Below are positions 53,569 to 64,000 of a stretch of 64,000 nt of DNA, piece by piece. The notes under the pieces were generated by a model that was given only the letters and a program-made list of their open reading frames with translations, did no database searches and was not told where the DNA came from. Position 1 is the first letter of the stretch. Each line of letters starts with the position of its first letter. The stretch is from Pseudorhodobacter sp. MZDSW-24AT. GTDB taxonomy: Bacteria; Pseudomonadota; Alphaproteobacteria; Rhodobacterales; Rhodobacteraceae. A program made the translations under genes and the position numbers. Where the stretch lies: NCBI RefSeq assembly GCF_002794355.1, contig NZ_PGOI01000009.1, positions 124,001 through 188,000 on the forward strand. Direction: 5' to 3'.

Positions 53569-53585
53569 CGCAGTGCGGACTGCGT
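53568..53585 (+). terminator. Weak terminator-like hairpin after the SDR gene
   Basis: A perfect 7-bp stem ACGCAGT/ACTGCGT with loop GCGG directly after the stop codon, followed by GCTTT. Weak because the T-run is short. Confidence 0.4.
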
Positions 53586-53612
53586 GCTTTGGGCGAGCAA
53601 AGTGCGCGCCAA

Positions 53613-53642
53613 TTGCGAAGCATTCATAATCTTCTTTAGAAT
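53613..53642 (+). promoter_or_regulatory. Candidate promoter of the split metH operon
   Basis: TTGCGA (53613-53618) and TAGAAT (53637-53642) are 18 bp apart, a plausible -35/-10 pair. The inverted repeat at 53622-53649 covers the -10. Confidence 0.35.
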
Positions 53643-53649
53643 TATGAAT
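53622..53649. repeat. Perfect inverted repeat over the metH promoter
   Basis: ATTCATAAT (53622-53630) and ATTATGAAT (53641-53649) form a 9-bp inverted repeat with a 10-nt spacer. AT-rich in a GC-rich genome and overlapping a likely -10, it looks like a repressor or activator site for methionine regulation. The regulator is not identified. Confidence 0.6.
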
Positions 53650-53674
53650 TTCTATCATGATCAGATGTGGTGTA

Positions 53675-53701
53675 GTGCCTCCGTTCCCTTAACGGAAGCA
53701 C
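53675..53701 (+). promoter_or_regulatory. Leader hairpin at the start of the split metH operon
   Basis: GTGC-C-TCCGTT-CCCTT-AACGGA-A-GCAC folds into a hairpin of 6 plus 4 bp whose 3' arm contains the only SD-like GGAAG before the start codon at 53703 or 53709. It could limit translation. It does not match a riboswitch class I know. Confidence 0.4.
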
Positions 53702-53702
53702 A

Positions 53703-54734
53703 ATGCTCATGCCCGACACCTGCCGCCATCTCGACACTCTGACAGCCCTTGCCCGGGAACGTATCCTGATCCTCGACGGTGCCATGGGGACGCAGATTCA
53801 AGACCTTGGTCTGTCAGAAGAAGATTACGTCGGTCAGGGTTCGGGTCACACCTGCCGTCACCATTCCGAGCATCCGCAGAAGGGCAACAACGATCTGCTG
53901 ATCCTGACGCAGCCCAAGGCCATCGAAGACATTCACTTCACCTATGCGATGGCTGGCGCCGATATTGTCGAGACGAACACTTTTTCGGCAACCACCGTCG
54001 CGCAGGCCGATTATGGCATGGAGGCTGCGGTTCATGACCTGAACGCGGAAGGCGCACGGATCGTGCGCCGCGCCTTGGACCGGGCGACAGCAATTGATGG
54101 CCGCCCGCGCTTTGTGGCGGGGGCCATCGGCCCCACCAACCGCACCGCCAGCCTCAGCCCAGATGTGAATGATCCGGGCTATCGGGCGGTGACCTTTGAT
54201 GATCTGCGGATCGCCTACGGCCAACAGGCGCGCGGGTTGATCGCAGGAGGGGCCGATCTGATCCTGATCGAGACAGTCTTTGACACGTTGAACGCCAAGG
54301 CCGCGATTTTTGCGTGTTTCGAGGTGTTTGCCGAAACGGGACAGCGGTTGCCCTTGATGATTTCGGGCACCATCACCGATGCGTCGGGCCGCACCCTTTC
54401 CGGGCAGACGCCCACGGCGTTTTGGCATTCGGTCGCCCATGCGCGGCCTTTTACCGTCGGGCTGAACTGCGCACTCGGGGCCTCGGCGATGCGACCGCAC
54501 TTGGCAGAGCTTGCCGGTGTCGCCAACACCTTCATCTGCGCCTATCCGAACGCCGGCTTGCCGAATGCCTTTGGGCGGTATGACGAAGGCCCGGATGCCA
54601 CCGCTGCCCAGATCGCGGAGTTCGCGCGCGAGGGACTGGTGAATGTGGTGGGCGGCTGTTGCGGCACCACCCCCGACCATATCCGCGCCATTGCCGAGGC
54701 TGTGGCGGGCCACACGCCAAGGAGCCTGACATGA
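53703..54734 (+). CDS. Homocysteine S-methyltransferase module of split methionine synthase
   Basis: A 343-residue homocysteine-binding TIM barrel equivalent to the first module (about residues 1-353) of E. coli MetH, here encoded alone. [10 protein letters not shown] is the N-terminal signature; zinc ligands are the Cys in GLNCALG and the Cys pair in GGCCGT. It transfers the methyl group from methylcobalamin to homocysteine. A second in-frame ATG at 53709 is an equally good start. It overlaps the next gene by ATGA, so the two MetH parts are made together. Confidence 0.9.
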   Translation: MLMPDTCRHLDTLTALARERILILDGAMGTQIQDLGLSEEDYVGQGSGHTCRHHSEHPQKGNNDLLILTQPKAIEDIHFTYAMAGADIVETNTFSATTVAQADYGMEAAVHDLNAEGARIVRRALDRATAIDGRPRFVAGAIGPTNRTASLSPDVNDPGYRAVTFDDLRIAYGQQARGLIAGGADLILIETVFDTLNAKAAIFACFEVFAETGQRLPLMISGTITDASGRTLSGQTPTAFWHSVAHARPFTVGLNCALGASAMRPHLAELAGVANTFICAYPNAGLPNAFGRYDEGPDATAAQIAEFAREGLVNVVGGCCGTTPDHIRAIAEAVAGHTPRSLT

Positions 54735-57445
54735 CACGTTATCTCCGCCTTTCCGGACTGGAGCCCTTCACCCTCACCCCGGATATTCCGTTCGTGAACA
54801 TCGGTGAGCGCACGAACGTGACTGGCTCGGCCCGGTTTCGCAAATTGATCGTGAACCGTGATTACGCGGCGGCCCTAGAGGTGGCCCGTGATCAGGTCGA
54901 GAATGGCGCCCAGATCATCGATATCAACATGGATGAAGGGCTGATCGACTCCAGATCCGCGATGGTGGAGTTCCTGAACCTGCTGGCGGCCGAGCCCGAT
55001 ATTGCCCGCGTGCCGGTGATGATTGACAGTTCCAAATGGGAGGTGATCGAGGCTGGCTTGAAATGCGTGCAGGGCAAGCCGGTGGTGAACTCGATCAGCC
55101 TGAAGGAAGGCGAGGCGGCGTTCCGGCACCATGCGGGTCTGTGCTTGGCCTATGGCGCGGCGGTGGTTGTGATGGCCTTTGACGAGGCCGGGCAAGCCGA
55201 TACCTTTGCCCGCAAGACCGAGATCTGCGCCCGTGCCTATCGCATTCTGGTGGAGGAGGTGGGCTTCCCCCCGGAAGACATCATCTTTGATCCCAATATC
55301 TTTGCCGTGGCCACTGGCATTGAAGAGCATAACAACTATGGCGTCGATTTTCTTGAGGCGACGCGCTGGATCAGGGCAAACCTGCCGCATGCCCATGTGT
55401 CAGGCGGTGTTTCCAATCTGTCTTTCAGCTTTCGCGGCAATGAGCCGGTGCGTGAGGCGATGCATGCGGTCTTTCTCTACCATGCCATTCAGGCAGGCAT
55501 GGACATGGGAATCGTCAATGCTGGCCAACTGGCAGTCTATGATCAGATCGATCCCGCGCTGCGCGACGCCTGCGAAGATGTGGTGCTCAATCGCCGCGCG
55601 GATGCCACCGATCGGTTGCTGGAGATGGCAGACCGGTTCAAGGGCGGCGCCCGCGAAGAAAAGCTGCGCGATCTGGCTTGGCGCGACTGGCCGGTGGAAA
55701 AGCGGCTGGAACATGCCTTGGTGAATGGGATCACCGAGTTCATCGAGGAAGACACCGAAGCCGCCCGCCAGATGGTGGAGCGCCCGCTGCATGTGATCGA
55801 AGGCCCGCTGATGGCGGGGATGAATGTGGTGGGTGATCTGTTTGGCGCGGGCAAGATGTTCCTGCCGCAGGTGGTGAAATCGGCCCGCGTGATGAAGCAA
55901 GCGGTGGCGGTGTTGCTGCCCTATATGGATGCGGAAAAGCAGGCGAGTGGCGGCGCGGGCCGTCAGACGGCGGGCAAGGTGCTGATGGCCACGGTCAAGG
56001 GCGATGTGCATGACATTGGCAAGAACATCGTGGGCGTCGTGCTGGCCTGCAACAATTACGAGATCATTGATCTGGGCGTGATGGTGCCGCCGCAGAAAAT
56101 CTTGCAGGTCGCGCGCGAGGAACAGGTGGATGTGATCGGCCTGTCGGGTCTGATCACACCAAGCTTGGACGAGATGGTGCATCTGGCGTCTGAAATGCAG
56201 CGTGAGGGGTTCACCCTGCCCTTGCTGATCGGGGGCGCCACCACGTCAAAGGTGCATACGGCGGTGAAGATCGCGCCGCGCTACGCCGGACCTGCGGTGC
56301 ATGTGCTGGACGCCAGCCGCGCGGTGGGGGTGGTCAGCCAGCTTTTGAACCCCACGCAGAAGGCGCCCTTTGTTCAAGCCTTGGAGGCGGAGTATCGCGA
56401 CGTGGCCGAGCGGCACGCGCGCAACGAGCGCGCCAAGGAGCGGCTGCCGCTTGCACAGGCGCGGGCGAATGCGCTGCAACTGGACTGGAAAAGTTACGCC
56501 GTGCCCGCGCCCGAGCGGCTGGGTGTGCAGGTGATCGACGATTGGGATCTGGCGGAAATCGCGCGCTTCATCGACTGGACCCCCTTTTTCCAGACATGGG
56601 AATTGAAGGGCAGCTACCCGAAGATTCTGGACGACCCCAAGCAAGGCGAGGCCGCGCGCACCCTGTTTGCCGACGCACAGGCGATGCTGGCGCGCATCAT
56701 CGAGGAGCGCTGGTTCGGGCCGCGCGCGGTGGTGGGCTTCTGGCCCGCGCATGCGGAAGGCGAGGATATTCACCTGTTCACCGATGAAACGCGGCAGGTG
56801 CCGCTGGCCACGCTACACACCTTGCGTCAGCAGCATGCCAAGCGCGAAGGTCGCCCGAATGTGGCCTTGGCTGACTTCGTGGCCCCCAAAGGCACCGTGC
56901 CCGATTATGTGGGGGGCTTTGTGGTGACGGCAGGTCCCGAAGAGGCGGAGATCGCTGCCCGCTTCGACCGCGCCAATGACAATTACGCGGCCATTCTGGT
57001 CAAGGCGCTTGCCGACCGCTTTGCCGAAGCCATGGCCGAGATGCTGCATCAACGTGTGCGGCGCAGATTGTGGGGCTATGCGCCGGATGAGAACTTTGCC
57101 CCCGATGAGCTGGTGGGCGAACCTTACCGGGGCATCCGGCCTGCGCCGGGCTATCCGGCCCAGCCGGATCACACAGAGAAGCGCACGCTTTTTGATCTTT
57201 TGGGGGCCGAGGCCGCCACTGGCGTAAGCTTGACAGAAAGCATGGCGATGTGGCCCGGTTCGTCCGTTTCGGGGCTTTATATTGGTCACCCGGACGCGTA
57301 TTACTTTGGGGTGGCCAAGGTTGAACGCGATCAGGTGGCCGATTATGCCCGCCGCAAGGGCATGGATCTAGCCGAGGCAGAACGCTGGCTGGCCCCCATC
57401 CTGAACTATGTCCCCTCTGCTGCGGCTGCGCTTGCCGCAGAATGA
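54731..57445 (+). CDS. metH: Methionine synthase, folate/cobalamin/activation modules
   Basis: A 904-residue protein equivalent to modules 2-4 of MetH. The methyltetrahydrofolate-binding domain opens with [13 protein letters not shown]. The cobalamin domain carries [11 protein letters not shown], in which the His is the lower axial cobalt ligand. The C-terminal AdoMet activation domain has [11 protein letters not shown] and PGSSVSGLY. Start ATG 54731 overlaps the upstream gene; an in-frame codon 72 bp earlier lies inside that gene. With the preceding 343-residue protein it adds up to a normal MetH of about 1,240 residues. Confidence 0.94.
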   Translation: MTRYLRLSGLEPFTLTPDIPFVNIGERTNVTGSARFRKLIVNRDYAAALEVARDQVENGAQIIDINMDEGLIDSRSAMVEFLNLLAAEPDIARVPVMIDSSKWEVIEAGLKCVQGKPVVNSISLKEGEAAFRHHAGLCLAYGAAVVVMAFDEAGQADTFARKTEICARAYRILVEEVGFPPEDIIFDPNIFAVATGIEEHNNYGVDFLEATRWIRANLPHAHVSGGVSNLSFSFRGNEPVREAMHAVFLYHAIQAGMDMGIVNAGQLAVYDQIDPALRDACEDVVLNRRADATDRLLEMADRFKGGAREEKLRDLAWRDWPVEKRLEHALVNGITEFIEEDTEAARQMVERPLHVIEGPLMAGMNVVGDLFGAGKMFLPQVVKSARVMKQAVAVLLPYMDAEKQASGGAGRQTAGKVLMATVKGDVHDIGKNIVGVVLACNNYEIIDLGVMVPPQKILQVAREEQVDVIGLSGLITPSLDEMVHLASEMQREGFTLPLLIGGATTSKVHTAVKIAPRYAGPAVHVLDASRAVGVVSQLLNPTQKAPFVQALEAEYRDVAERHARNERAKERLPLAQARANALQLDWKSYAVPAPERLGVQVIDDWDLAEIARFIDWTPFFQTWELKGSYPKILDDPKQGEAARTLFADAQAMLARIIEERWFGPRAVVGFWPAHAEGEDIHLFTDETRQVPLATLHTLRQQHAKREGRPNVALADFVAPKGTVPDYVGGFVVTAGPEEAEIAARFDRANDNYAAILVKALADRFAEAMAEMLHQRVRRRLWGYAPDENFAPDELVGEPYRGIRPAPGYPAQPDHTEKRTLFDLLGAEAATGVSLTESMAMWPGSSVSGLYIGHPDAYYFGVAKVERDQVADYARRKGMDLAEAERWLAPILNYVPSAAAALAAE

Positions 57446-57466
57446 ATGTCAAGCGCATACCACATA

Positions 57467-57495
57467 TTGACAGTGATCGGGCAAATCGGTCAATT
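57467..57495 (+). promoter_or_regulatory. Candidate promoter of the nrdHIEF operon
   Basis: TTGACA (57467-57472) and TCAATT (57490-57495) are 17 bp apart, just upstream of the riboswitch. The -35 is consensus; the -10 is weak. Confidence 0.4.
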
Positions 57496-57501
57496 GGTAG
57501 C

Positions 57502-57690
57502 GTCATGGTGATCCGGGGCGACTCGGGATGAAAAGGGAAACCGGTGCGGAAGCTGCTCCAAATCCGGTGCTGCCCCCGCAACTGTAAGCGATGAGCAAGG
57601 CTGACATGCCACTTTGGGGTAACCCTTGGGAAGGCCAGCCAAGCCCTGATGCGCGAGCCAGGAAACCTGCCATGGCACGAGACGACCGAA
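57502..57690 (+). ncRNA. Cobalamin (B12) riboswitch
   Basis: Core blocks occur in the right order: GGGAAACCGGTG (about 57535-57546), AATCCGGTGCTGCCCCCGCA (57561-57580), CTGTAAGCG, GCCACT (about 57608), GGGAAGGC (about 57629-57636), and the B12 box GCGAGCCAGGAAACCTGCCA (57653-57672). It precedes nrdHIEF, so high B12 should shut off this B12-independent ribonucleotide reductase. The outer ends are approximate. The 57691-57785 leader between aptamer and nrdH would hold the expression platform. Confidence 0.93.
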
Positions 57691-57785
57691 ACCATGCGGC
57701 GGGCATGGGGACGTGTTCGGGCCGGGTTTTCCTTGTCCAAGCGCGTGCCTGTTTCCGCAAGACACTTCGCCAAAGGAAATAGGGC

Positions 57786-58007
57786 ATGACCATCACAGTT
57801 TACTCCAAACCCGCCTGCGTGCAGTGCACGGCCACCACCCGTGCTCTGGATGCCAAGGGGATTGCCTACAGCGTCGTCGACCTGACCGAAGATGCCGAGG
57901 CGATGGAGAAAGTGATGTCGATGGGCTATCGCCAAGCGCCTGTCGTGGTGGCCGGAAACGCTCACTGGGCTGGTTTTCGCCCTGACATGATCGGCCAACT
58001 GGCCTGA
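57786..58007 (+). CDS. nrdH: Glutaredoxin-like protein NrdH
   Basis: A 73-residue thioredoxin-fold electron donor to class Ib ribonucleotide reductase. The redox motif is Cys11-Val-Gln-Cys14; the C-terminal WAGFRPDMI is the NrdH signature segment. RBS AAAGGAAA precedes the ATG. First gene of nrdHIEF, downstream of the B12 riboswitch. Confidence 0.95.
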   Translation: MTITVYSKPACVQCTATTRALDAKGIAYSVVDLTEDAEAMEKVMSMGYRQAPVVVAGNAHWAGFRPDMIGQLA

Positions 58008-58011
58008 CACC

Positions 58012-58425
58012 ATGGCCGGGCTGGTCTATTTTTCGTCCGGTTCGGGCAATACGGCTCGCTTTGTGGCGGCGCTGGGATTGCCCGCCGCGCGCATCCCGAT
58101 CCGGCCCGCCGACCCGATGCCCCAGCCCTGCCAGCCGTTTGTGTTGATCTGCCCGACCTATGCGGATGGAACCGGCAAGGGCGCGGTGCCCAAACAGGTG
58201 ATCGCCTTTCTGAATGATCCCGCCCGACGCGCCCTGATCCGGGGTGTCATCGCGGCGGGAAATCGTAACTTTGGCGAAACTTTTGCCCTTGCCGGGCGGG
58301 TGATCGCCGCCAAATGCAACGTGCCCGTGCTGTACAGTTTTGAACTGGCGGGGACCGAAACCGATATTTTCCGCGTGCGCGCGGGGCTAGACCGCTTCTG
58401 GGGGACTGAATGCTTGACGCCGTGA
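58012..58425 (+). CDS. nrdI: NrdI flavodoxin-like protein
   Basis: A 137-residue flavodoxin-fold protein that activates the manganese cofactor of NrdF. The FMN phosphate loop is [26 protein letters not shown] and GNRNFGETF are NrdI signatures. It begins 4 bp after nrdH and overlaps nrdE by 16 bp. Confidence 0.94.
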   Translation: MAGLVYFSSGSGNTARFVAALGLPAARIPIRPADPMPQPCQPFVLICPTYADGTGKGAVPKQVIAFLNDPARRALIRGVIAAGNRNFGETFALAGRVIAAKCNVPVLYSFELAGTETDIFRVRAGLDRFWGTECLTP

Positions 58426-60533
58426 AACCTGCGCTGGATTACCATGCGTTGAATGCCATGCTGAACCTGTATGATGATCAGGGGCGCATCCGGTTTGAGG
58501 CCGACCGCATGGCCGCGCGGCAGTATTTCCTCCAGCACGTCAACCAGAACACGGTGTTCTTTCATTCGCTGGATGAAAAACTGGGCTATCTGGTGGCCGA
58601 GGGCTATTATGAAGCCGCCGTGCTTGACCAGTATTCGCGCAACTTCCACCGCCAGATCTGGGATGCGGCCTATGCGGCCAAGTTCCGTTTCCCCACTTTT
58701 CTGGGCGCGTTCAAGTATTACACCAGCTACACCCTGAAGACCCGCGACGGGCAGCGTTATCTGGAGCGCTATGAGGACCGCGTGGTGATGGTGGCGCTGA
58801 CGCTTGCGCGTGGAGACGAGGCGCTGGCGCTTCGCTTCATGCAGGAGATGTTGTCGGGCCGGTTCCAGCCGGCCACCCCCACCTTCTTAAACGCGGGCAA
58901 GGCGCAGCGGGGCGAGCTGATTTCGTGCTTCTTGCTGCGCATCGAAGACAACATGGAGTCCATTGGCCGGGCGATCAATTCGTCGCTGCAACTGTCCAAG
59001 CGGGGCGGCGGCGTGGCCTTGATGCTGACCAATATCCGCGAGGCTGGCGCCCCGATCAAAGGGATCGAGAACCAGTCTTCGGGGGTGATCCCGGTGATGA
59101 AGCTGTTGGAAGACAGCTTTTCCTATGCCAACCAACTGGGCGCGCGCCAAGGGGCGGGGGCGGTGTATCTGAACGCGCATCACCCCGATATCCTGCGTTT
59201 CCTTGATACAAAGCGCGAGAATGCGGATGAAAAGATCCGCATCAAGACGCTGTCGCTTGGCGTGGTGATTCCGGATATCACCTTTGAGTTGGCGAAGAAA
59301 AATCAGGACATGTATCTGTTCTCGCCGCATGACGTGGAGCGGGTTTACGGCGTGCCCTTCTCGGAAATCTCGGTCAGCGAGAAATATGCCGAGATGGTGG
59401 ATGACAAGCGCATCAAGAAGCGCAAGATCAACGCGCGGGAATTCTTCCAGACCATCGCCGAGATCCAGTTCGAATCCGGCTATCCCTATATCATGTTCGA
59501 AGACACGGTGAACCGTGCCAACCCGATTGCGGGGCGGATCAGCATGTCGAACCTGTGTTCCGAGATCCTGCAGGTGAATGCGCCAAGCGCGTTCAACGAC
59601 GATCTGAGCTATGCGCAGATGGGGACCGATATTTCGTGCAATCTTGGGTCGCTGAACATTGCGGCCACGATGGATGGCCCGGATTTCGGGGCGACGGTGG
59701 AAAACGCGATCCGGGCGCTGACGGCAGTGTCGGAAATGTCGGCGATCGACTCCGTTCCCTCGATCCGGCGCGGTAATGACGAGGCGCATGCCGTGGGGCT
59801 TGGCCAGATGAACCTGCACGGGTTTCTGGCGCGTGAGCGCATCCATTACGGCAGCGCCGAAGGGGTGGAGTTCACGTCCGTCTATTTCGCCGCCGTGGCC
59901 TATCACGCGCTGCGGGCCTCGTGCCTTTTGGCGCAGGAAAAGGGCGAGACCTTCAAGGATTTCGCCACCTCGCGCTATGCGGATGGCAGCTTTTTCGACA
60001 AATACACCAACCGCGACTGGCTGCCGACGCTGCCTGATGTGGTGCGGGTGTTTGACGGCATCACTTTGCCCAGCCGCACGGATTGGGCGCAGCTGCGCGC
60101 CGATGTGATGGCGCACGGGTTGTATAACCGCAACTTGCAGGCGGTGCCGCCGACCGGGTCGATCAGCTATATCAACAACTCCACAAGCTCGATCCATCCG
60201 ATCGTGTCCAAGATCGAGATCCGCAAGGAAGGCAAGATCGGCCGTGTGTATTACCCGGCAGCCTTCATGACGAATGACAATCTGGAATACTACCGCGATG
60301 CCTATGAGATAGGGCCAGAAGCGATCATCGATACCTATGCGGCCGCGACCGAGCATGTGGATCAGGGGCTGAGCCTGACGCTGTTCTTCCCGGCCGAGGC
60401 CACCACCCGCGACATCAACCGCGCGCAGATCTATGCGTGGAAGAAGGGCATCAAGACTATCTACTACATCCGCCTGCGTCAGACCGCGCTGGAAGGGACC
60501 GAAGTGCAGGGCTGCGTGTCCTGCACGCTGTAA
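58410..60533 (+). CDS. nrdE: Class Ib ribonucleoside-diphosphate reductase, alpha subunit
   Basis: A 707-residue catalytic subunit that reduces ribonucleoside diphosphates. Visible motifs: [14 protein letters not shown] with an active-site cysteine, [15 protein letters not shown] with the radical-site cysteine, [17 protein letters not shown], and the C-terminal redox pair in CVSCTL, which is re-reduced by NrdH. No N-terminal ATP cone is seen, as expected for class Ib. Start overlaps nrdI by 16 bp. Confidence 0.96.
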   Translation: MLDAVKPALDYHALNAMLNLYDDQGRIRFEADRMAARQYFLQHVNQNTVFFHSLDEKLGYLVAEGYYEAAVLDQYSRNFHRQIWDAAYAAKFRFPTFLGAFKYYTSYTLKTRDGQRYLERYEDRVVMVALTLARGDEALALRFMQEMLSGRFQPATPTFLNAGKAQRGELISCFLLRIEDNMESIGRAINSSLQLSKRGGGVALMLTNIREAGAPIKGIENQSSGVIPVMKLLEDSFSYANQLGARQGAGAVYLNAHHPDILRFLDTKRENADEKIRIKTLSLGVVIPDITFELAKKNQDMYLFSPHDVERVYGVPFSEISVSEKYAEMVDDKRIKKRKINAREFFQTIAEIQFESGYPYIMFEDTVNRANPIAGRISMSNLCSEILQVNAPSAFNDDLSYAQMGTDISCNLGSLNIAATMDGPDFGATVENAIRALTAVSEMSAIDSVPSIRRGNDEAHAVGLGQMNLHGFLARERIHYGSAEGVEFTSVYFAAVAYHALRASCLLAQEKGETFKDFATSRYADGSFFDKYTNRDWLPTLPDVVRVFDGITLPSRTDWAQLRADVMAHGLYNRNLQAVPPTGSISYINNSTSSIHPIVSKIEIRKEGKIGRVYYPAAFMTNDNLEYYRDAYEIGPEAIIDTYAAATEHVDQGLSLTLFFPAEATTRDINRAQIYAWKKGIKTIYYIRLRQTALEGTEVQGCVSCTL

Positions 60534-60545
60534 GGTCGGCAACCG

Positions 60546-61567
<1,022 letters not shown>

Positions 61568-61580
61568 AAGAATGCAGCAG

Positions 61581-61617
61581 CGCCGCGCGGCACATCCCGC
61601 GCGGCGTAACGGTTTTT
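61581..61617 (+). terminator. Intrinsic terminator of nrdHIEF
   Basis: A perfect 10-bp stem CGCCGCGCGG/CCGCGCGGCG with loop CACATC, followed within 7 nt by a five-T run. Confidence 0.75.
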
Positions 61618-61819
61618 GCTGAAAGCCGATCGGCTGACACCGCCGGTCCTGAACGATCCTTATCCTCCGCCTGCCCCCTTTCCTCCGTTTCAACGGAAGC
61701 GCGGCAAAGCGGTTGTGGCCTGCAAGCTGTCATTGGCAGTCCGACGGCGATCCTTCCACATAGCCACACTTGAAAAACGAACGGGCCCTGTTACGACTGG
61801 AGCAGGCTGGAGGAATCCA

Positions 61820-62953
61820 ATGGATGTCGCCCGTGACACGCCGGTTGAGGCAGAAGCTTTCGGCTTTGTGCCCGTTCGTTTGACAGGCGATCCAAGCGTC
61901 GCGCTGACATGGGAGGAGTTTGCCGCGCACATCCGGGATGAAGATGGCCGCGCTTTGATCCTGATGGACGATCCCTATGCCGCCATCGCGCGTCACTGCG
62001 ATGCGGGGCAGGCCCTTGACGCGGCGATAGATCTTTGGTGCGACTTGGCGCAGGTTTGTCTGTGCCATTGCCGCACCGCACCACGCAGGATTGCGCTTGT
62101 TCAGCGGGTGTCAGACACGGGCGGGGCGGCCGAGGTGGCGCAACGCCTTGCCAAGCGGTTTCCGGATGTGATGCTGCCAGATCTGGTCGAGCATGAAGGG
62201 GGGGGACCAGAGGGTTTTGTCCCTGTGGTGCGTCTTGTCACCGCGCGCGATGCGCTGTTCCGCGATCTGTATGCGGAATTGCAGGCGCGCAGTCTGAACC
62301 CCGTTCCGGATACACTTGCGTTCGATGAAAGCCTTGGTCTTCTGTTGCGGGGGTGGCCGGCGCGGGGCGGCGCGCAGGCAGGCATGCGGCCAGCGGCTGA
62401 GCGCGCCGCAGAGGCGCCTTCCTCCGCTCCTGCCCCCCGCGCGCCCGACTTCCAAGCGACGGAAGCGCCCGCCACCGAAGGCTCTGGGGCCGAGGAGGGG
62501 GATATGCGCGCCACCCTCACGGCCGAGGTTGAAGCGTTGCGGGCGCGGATTCAGGATGCCGCGCAGATTGAAACGATCCTGTGCCAGCAACTGGCCGATC
62601 TGAAACAGGCCTTGCTCGACATGGATGCCCGAAGCCGTGCTGCCGAGGCGGAAAATCAGCTTCTCAAGCGCGGCGAAGGTGTGGAAGATGCGATCATGGT
62701 CCAGCTTGTGCAAGAGGCACAGCAGGCGCTCCAACGCTTGCACAAAGAATGGGCTTGCAACGACACCGCGTCCGAAGCGGTTCAGGATTTTGTGCGCCAG
62801 ACCGAAACAGCCTTGGGGATGGTGGAAAGACGCAGCCGCGGTCTGCGCTCGGACATCGCACGGCTCCAGAGCGAGCTTCACGCGGTCTACACCTCTACCT
62901 CTTGGCGCTTCACCGGACCCATGCGCTCGGTCAAGCGGGTGTTTCAGAGGTGA
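61820..62953 (+). CDS. Coiled-coil protein of unknown function
   Basis: I do not recognise this 377-residue protein. Residues 1-190 are an alpha/beta-like region with many Cys in LWCDLAQVCLCHC. Residues about 195-240 are an Ala/Pro-rich linker. Residues about 245-355 are heptad-rich and likely coiled coil. It ends YTSTSWRFTGPMRSVKR, a motif I associate with C-termini of cell-surface glycan enzymes (S-W-R-x-T-x-P-x-R). Start ATG 61820 follows GGAGGA. Its last 23 bp overlap the convergent sulfotransferase-like gene, suggesting a linked surface-glycan role. Confidence 0.65.
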   Translation: MDVARDTPVEAEAFGFVPVRLTGDPSVALTWEEFAAHIRDEDGRALILMDDPYAAIARHCDAGQALDAAIDLWCDLAQVCLCHCRTAPRRIALVQRVSDTGGAAEVAQRLAKRFPDVMLPDLVEHEGGGPEGFVPVVRLVTARDALFRDLYAELQARSLNPVPDTLAFDESLGLLLRGWPARGGAQAGMRPAAERAAEAPSSAPAPRAPDFQATEAPATEGSGAEEGDMRATLTAEVEALRARIQDAAQIETILCQQLADLKQALLDMDARSRAAEAENQLLKRGEGVEDAIMVQLVQEAQQALQRLHKEWACNDTASEAVQDFVRQTETALGMVERRSRGLRSDIARLQSELHAVYTSTSWRFTGPMRSVKRVFQR

Positions 62954-63893
62954 TCGGCTCTGCGCGCAGGGCGTATCCCAGACGCGCGCACAGCGCGATA
63001 TAGCACGGGCTCTTTTCCAAGACCGCATCAAGCTCCAAAGGCACCTCACGTCTCGGCCGCGCCGTGACCTGTGCGGTGGACCGACCACTGTCACCCGAGA
63101 GGGACACCACTGACAGTAAGGAAGAGGCGTCAGGGAGGTAAGGCAGTTCCAACACGGAGCAGATGCGTTGCAATTCCCCTTCGGTGTCTGCCACGAAATC
63201 CTCATAGCGAAACAAGGGCAGGCCGCGGTGCCGATCCAAGAAGTTCAAGTGACGGCGGGCGTAATCATCAAGTGTGCCGGGGGTGAAGGTGACCCAACCG
63301 TTTGCAAGCAGCGATAAAAAGCAATCCAGCGGATGACGGACCGTCACCACCGACAAGACAGGGCCCGTGCGTGTCAGAAGCTCGTGGAGCGTGGCGCGGT
63401 CCGGCGGCGCTGTGTCAGAGCAGAACTGGGAATGGGCATGGTCGCGCAAGACAAGATAACGCCCTTGCAATGCCAAGGCCTTGTGCAATTCCGCCAAGGC
63501 TGCGGTGAACATCGCCGCCACGGTTTCGCGGCCCACTGGTCGCAGCGAAACACTCGCGCCATAGATCAGATCGGTCGGTAGGAACAGTCTTTTGCCGGGT
63601 TGATGAATCTGCATCTGGCTCAGAGGATCAACCTCGCTTAGCAAGGTGACATTGGGCATCGCCGCGATGCAGCGGCTGATCAATGTTCCCCCCGAGCAAG
63701 CAAAGTGGTGGATCGAACGTATCTTGGGCGCGGGCGGGGCAGGGGTGCACAGCGCCTCGCATTGCGCGATCAGCGTGGCGAGTGGCAAGGCATCCGCCGC
63801 AGCAACAGCCGGATCGGGAGCGTAATCCTGCACCCACTCCAGCATCTCTTGCAGGTTTGCACAAAGCTCATCACGGATGGCCAAAGCGTTCAC
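62931..63893 (-). CDS. Sulfotransferase-like protein
   Basis: A 320-residue protein with the PAPS-binding pattern of sulfotransferases: a P-loop-like HHFACSGGTLISR near residue 65 and the 3'-phosphate motif VTVRHPLDCFLSL. RYEDFVADTEGEL is also characteristic. The GTG start at 63893 is preferred because it overlaps the upstream stop codon as GTGA, with AGAAGG about 10 nt upstream; an in-frame extension to 63989 is low-complexity and lies over the upstream gene. It would sulfate a carbohydrate or other acceptor. Confidence 0.72.
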   Translation of the reverse strand: MNALAIRDELCANLQEMLEWVQDYAPDPAVAAADALPLATLIAQCEALCTPAPPAPKIRSIHHFACSGGTLISRCIAAMPNVTLLSEVDPLSQMQIHQPGKRLFLPTDLIYGASVSLRPVGRETVAAMFTAALAELHKALALQGRYLVLRDHAHSQFCSDTAPPDRATLHELLTRTGPVLSVVTVRHPLDCFLSLLANGWVTFTPGTLDDYARRHLNFLDRHRGLPLFRYEDFVADTEGELQRICSVLELPYLPDASSLLSVVSLSGDSGRSTAQVTARPRREVPLELDAVLEKSPCYIALCARLGYALRAEPITSETPA

Positions 63894-64000
63894 TCCGGGA
63901 CAGCCTTCTTGCTCGGCCTGTCTTTGGCCTTGGCCTTTTTCGTCACCTTGCTTTTCGGAAGCGGCAGATCCCCTGAGGCCGCGGCGCACTGCTGCATGTG
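63890..64000 (-). CDS. Partial gene: lysine-rich C-terminal tail
   Basis: An open frame enters from the right edge of the window and stops at 63890, reading a Lys-rich tail (KSKVTKKAKAKDRPSKK) that ends VPE. The stop shares its bases with the GTG start of the sulfotransferase-like gene (GTGA overlap), the spacing typical of a real operon junction. The family cannot be told from 36 residues. An internal ATG at 63997 is visible but the gene probably starts outside. Confidence 0.5.
   Translation of the reverse strand, partial: HMQQCAAASGDLPLPKSKVTKKAKAKDRPSKKAVPE

Noticed and set aside
53641-53708. SAM or SAM/SAH riboswitch before metH
   Set aside because: The leader hairpin lacks the conserved core sequences of SAM-II and SAM/SAH classes as I know them; kept only as an unclassified hairpin.
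57457-57473. Possible NrdR box upstream of nrdHIEF
   Set aside because: ACCACATATTGACA resembles only part of the NrdR consensus and no second box is seen one to three helical turns away.

Overview
The window reads as one contiguous stretch of a high-GC alphaproteobacterial chromosome, most likely Rhodobacteraceae. Reasons: two TRAP systems beside several ABC importers, a split cobalamin-dependent methionine synthase, a B12 riboswitch before class Ib ribonucleotide reductase genes, and a GC-rich intergenic repeat of a kind I associate with that family. I see no tRNA, rRNA, insertion sequence, phage gene or CRISPR array.

Bases 1 to about 53,570 form a nutrient-scavenging island. It holds six transporters: two complete Dpp/Opp-type ABC importers (99-5595 and 35591-41066), one sugar-type ABC importer (21942-26218), one Pot-type ABC importer (46181-50051) and two TRAP systems (31589-34361 and 42643-45530). 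Between them lie catabolic enzymes: an aldo/keto reductase-RidA fusion, an AcoX-like kinase, a split glycine-decarboxylase P-protein pair without other cleavage-system parts, an opine-oxidase/HcnABC-like flavoenzyme plus a second B-type subunit, two DapA-family lyases, five SDR oxidoreductases, an old yellow enzyme, a TIM-barrel isomerase, a lambda-crystallin-like dehydrogenase, a class III aminotransferase, an aldehyde dehydrogenase, a glutamine-synthetase-like ligase, an M24 peptidase, an isochorismatase, a polysaccharide deacetylase, a GST and an NTF2-like protein. The only regulator in the island is an IclR protein of PcaR/PobR type (20886-21764). Twelve intergenic regions carry the same operator-like element, made of GTGCG/GTTC half-sites about 10 bp apart (GTGCG-N6-GAAC-N4-GTGCG or a variant), so one regulator probably controls nearly the whole island. 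The enzyme mix suggests uptake and cleavage of amino-acid or amine conjugates such as opines or Amadori-type compounds, with separate handling of the amine and carbon-skeleton halves. This is inference.

Bases 53,570-61,620 are housekeeping and B12-themed. The homocysteine-binding module and the folate/cobalamin/activation modules of MetH are two overlapping genes, preceded by a perfect inverted repeat over a likely promoter. A cobalamin riboswitch then precedes nrdHIEF, the B12-independent ribonucleotide reductase. From 61,820 to the end are a coiled-coil protein of unknown function, a convergent sulfotransferase-like gene, and the lysine-rich tail of a gene that continues past the window.
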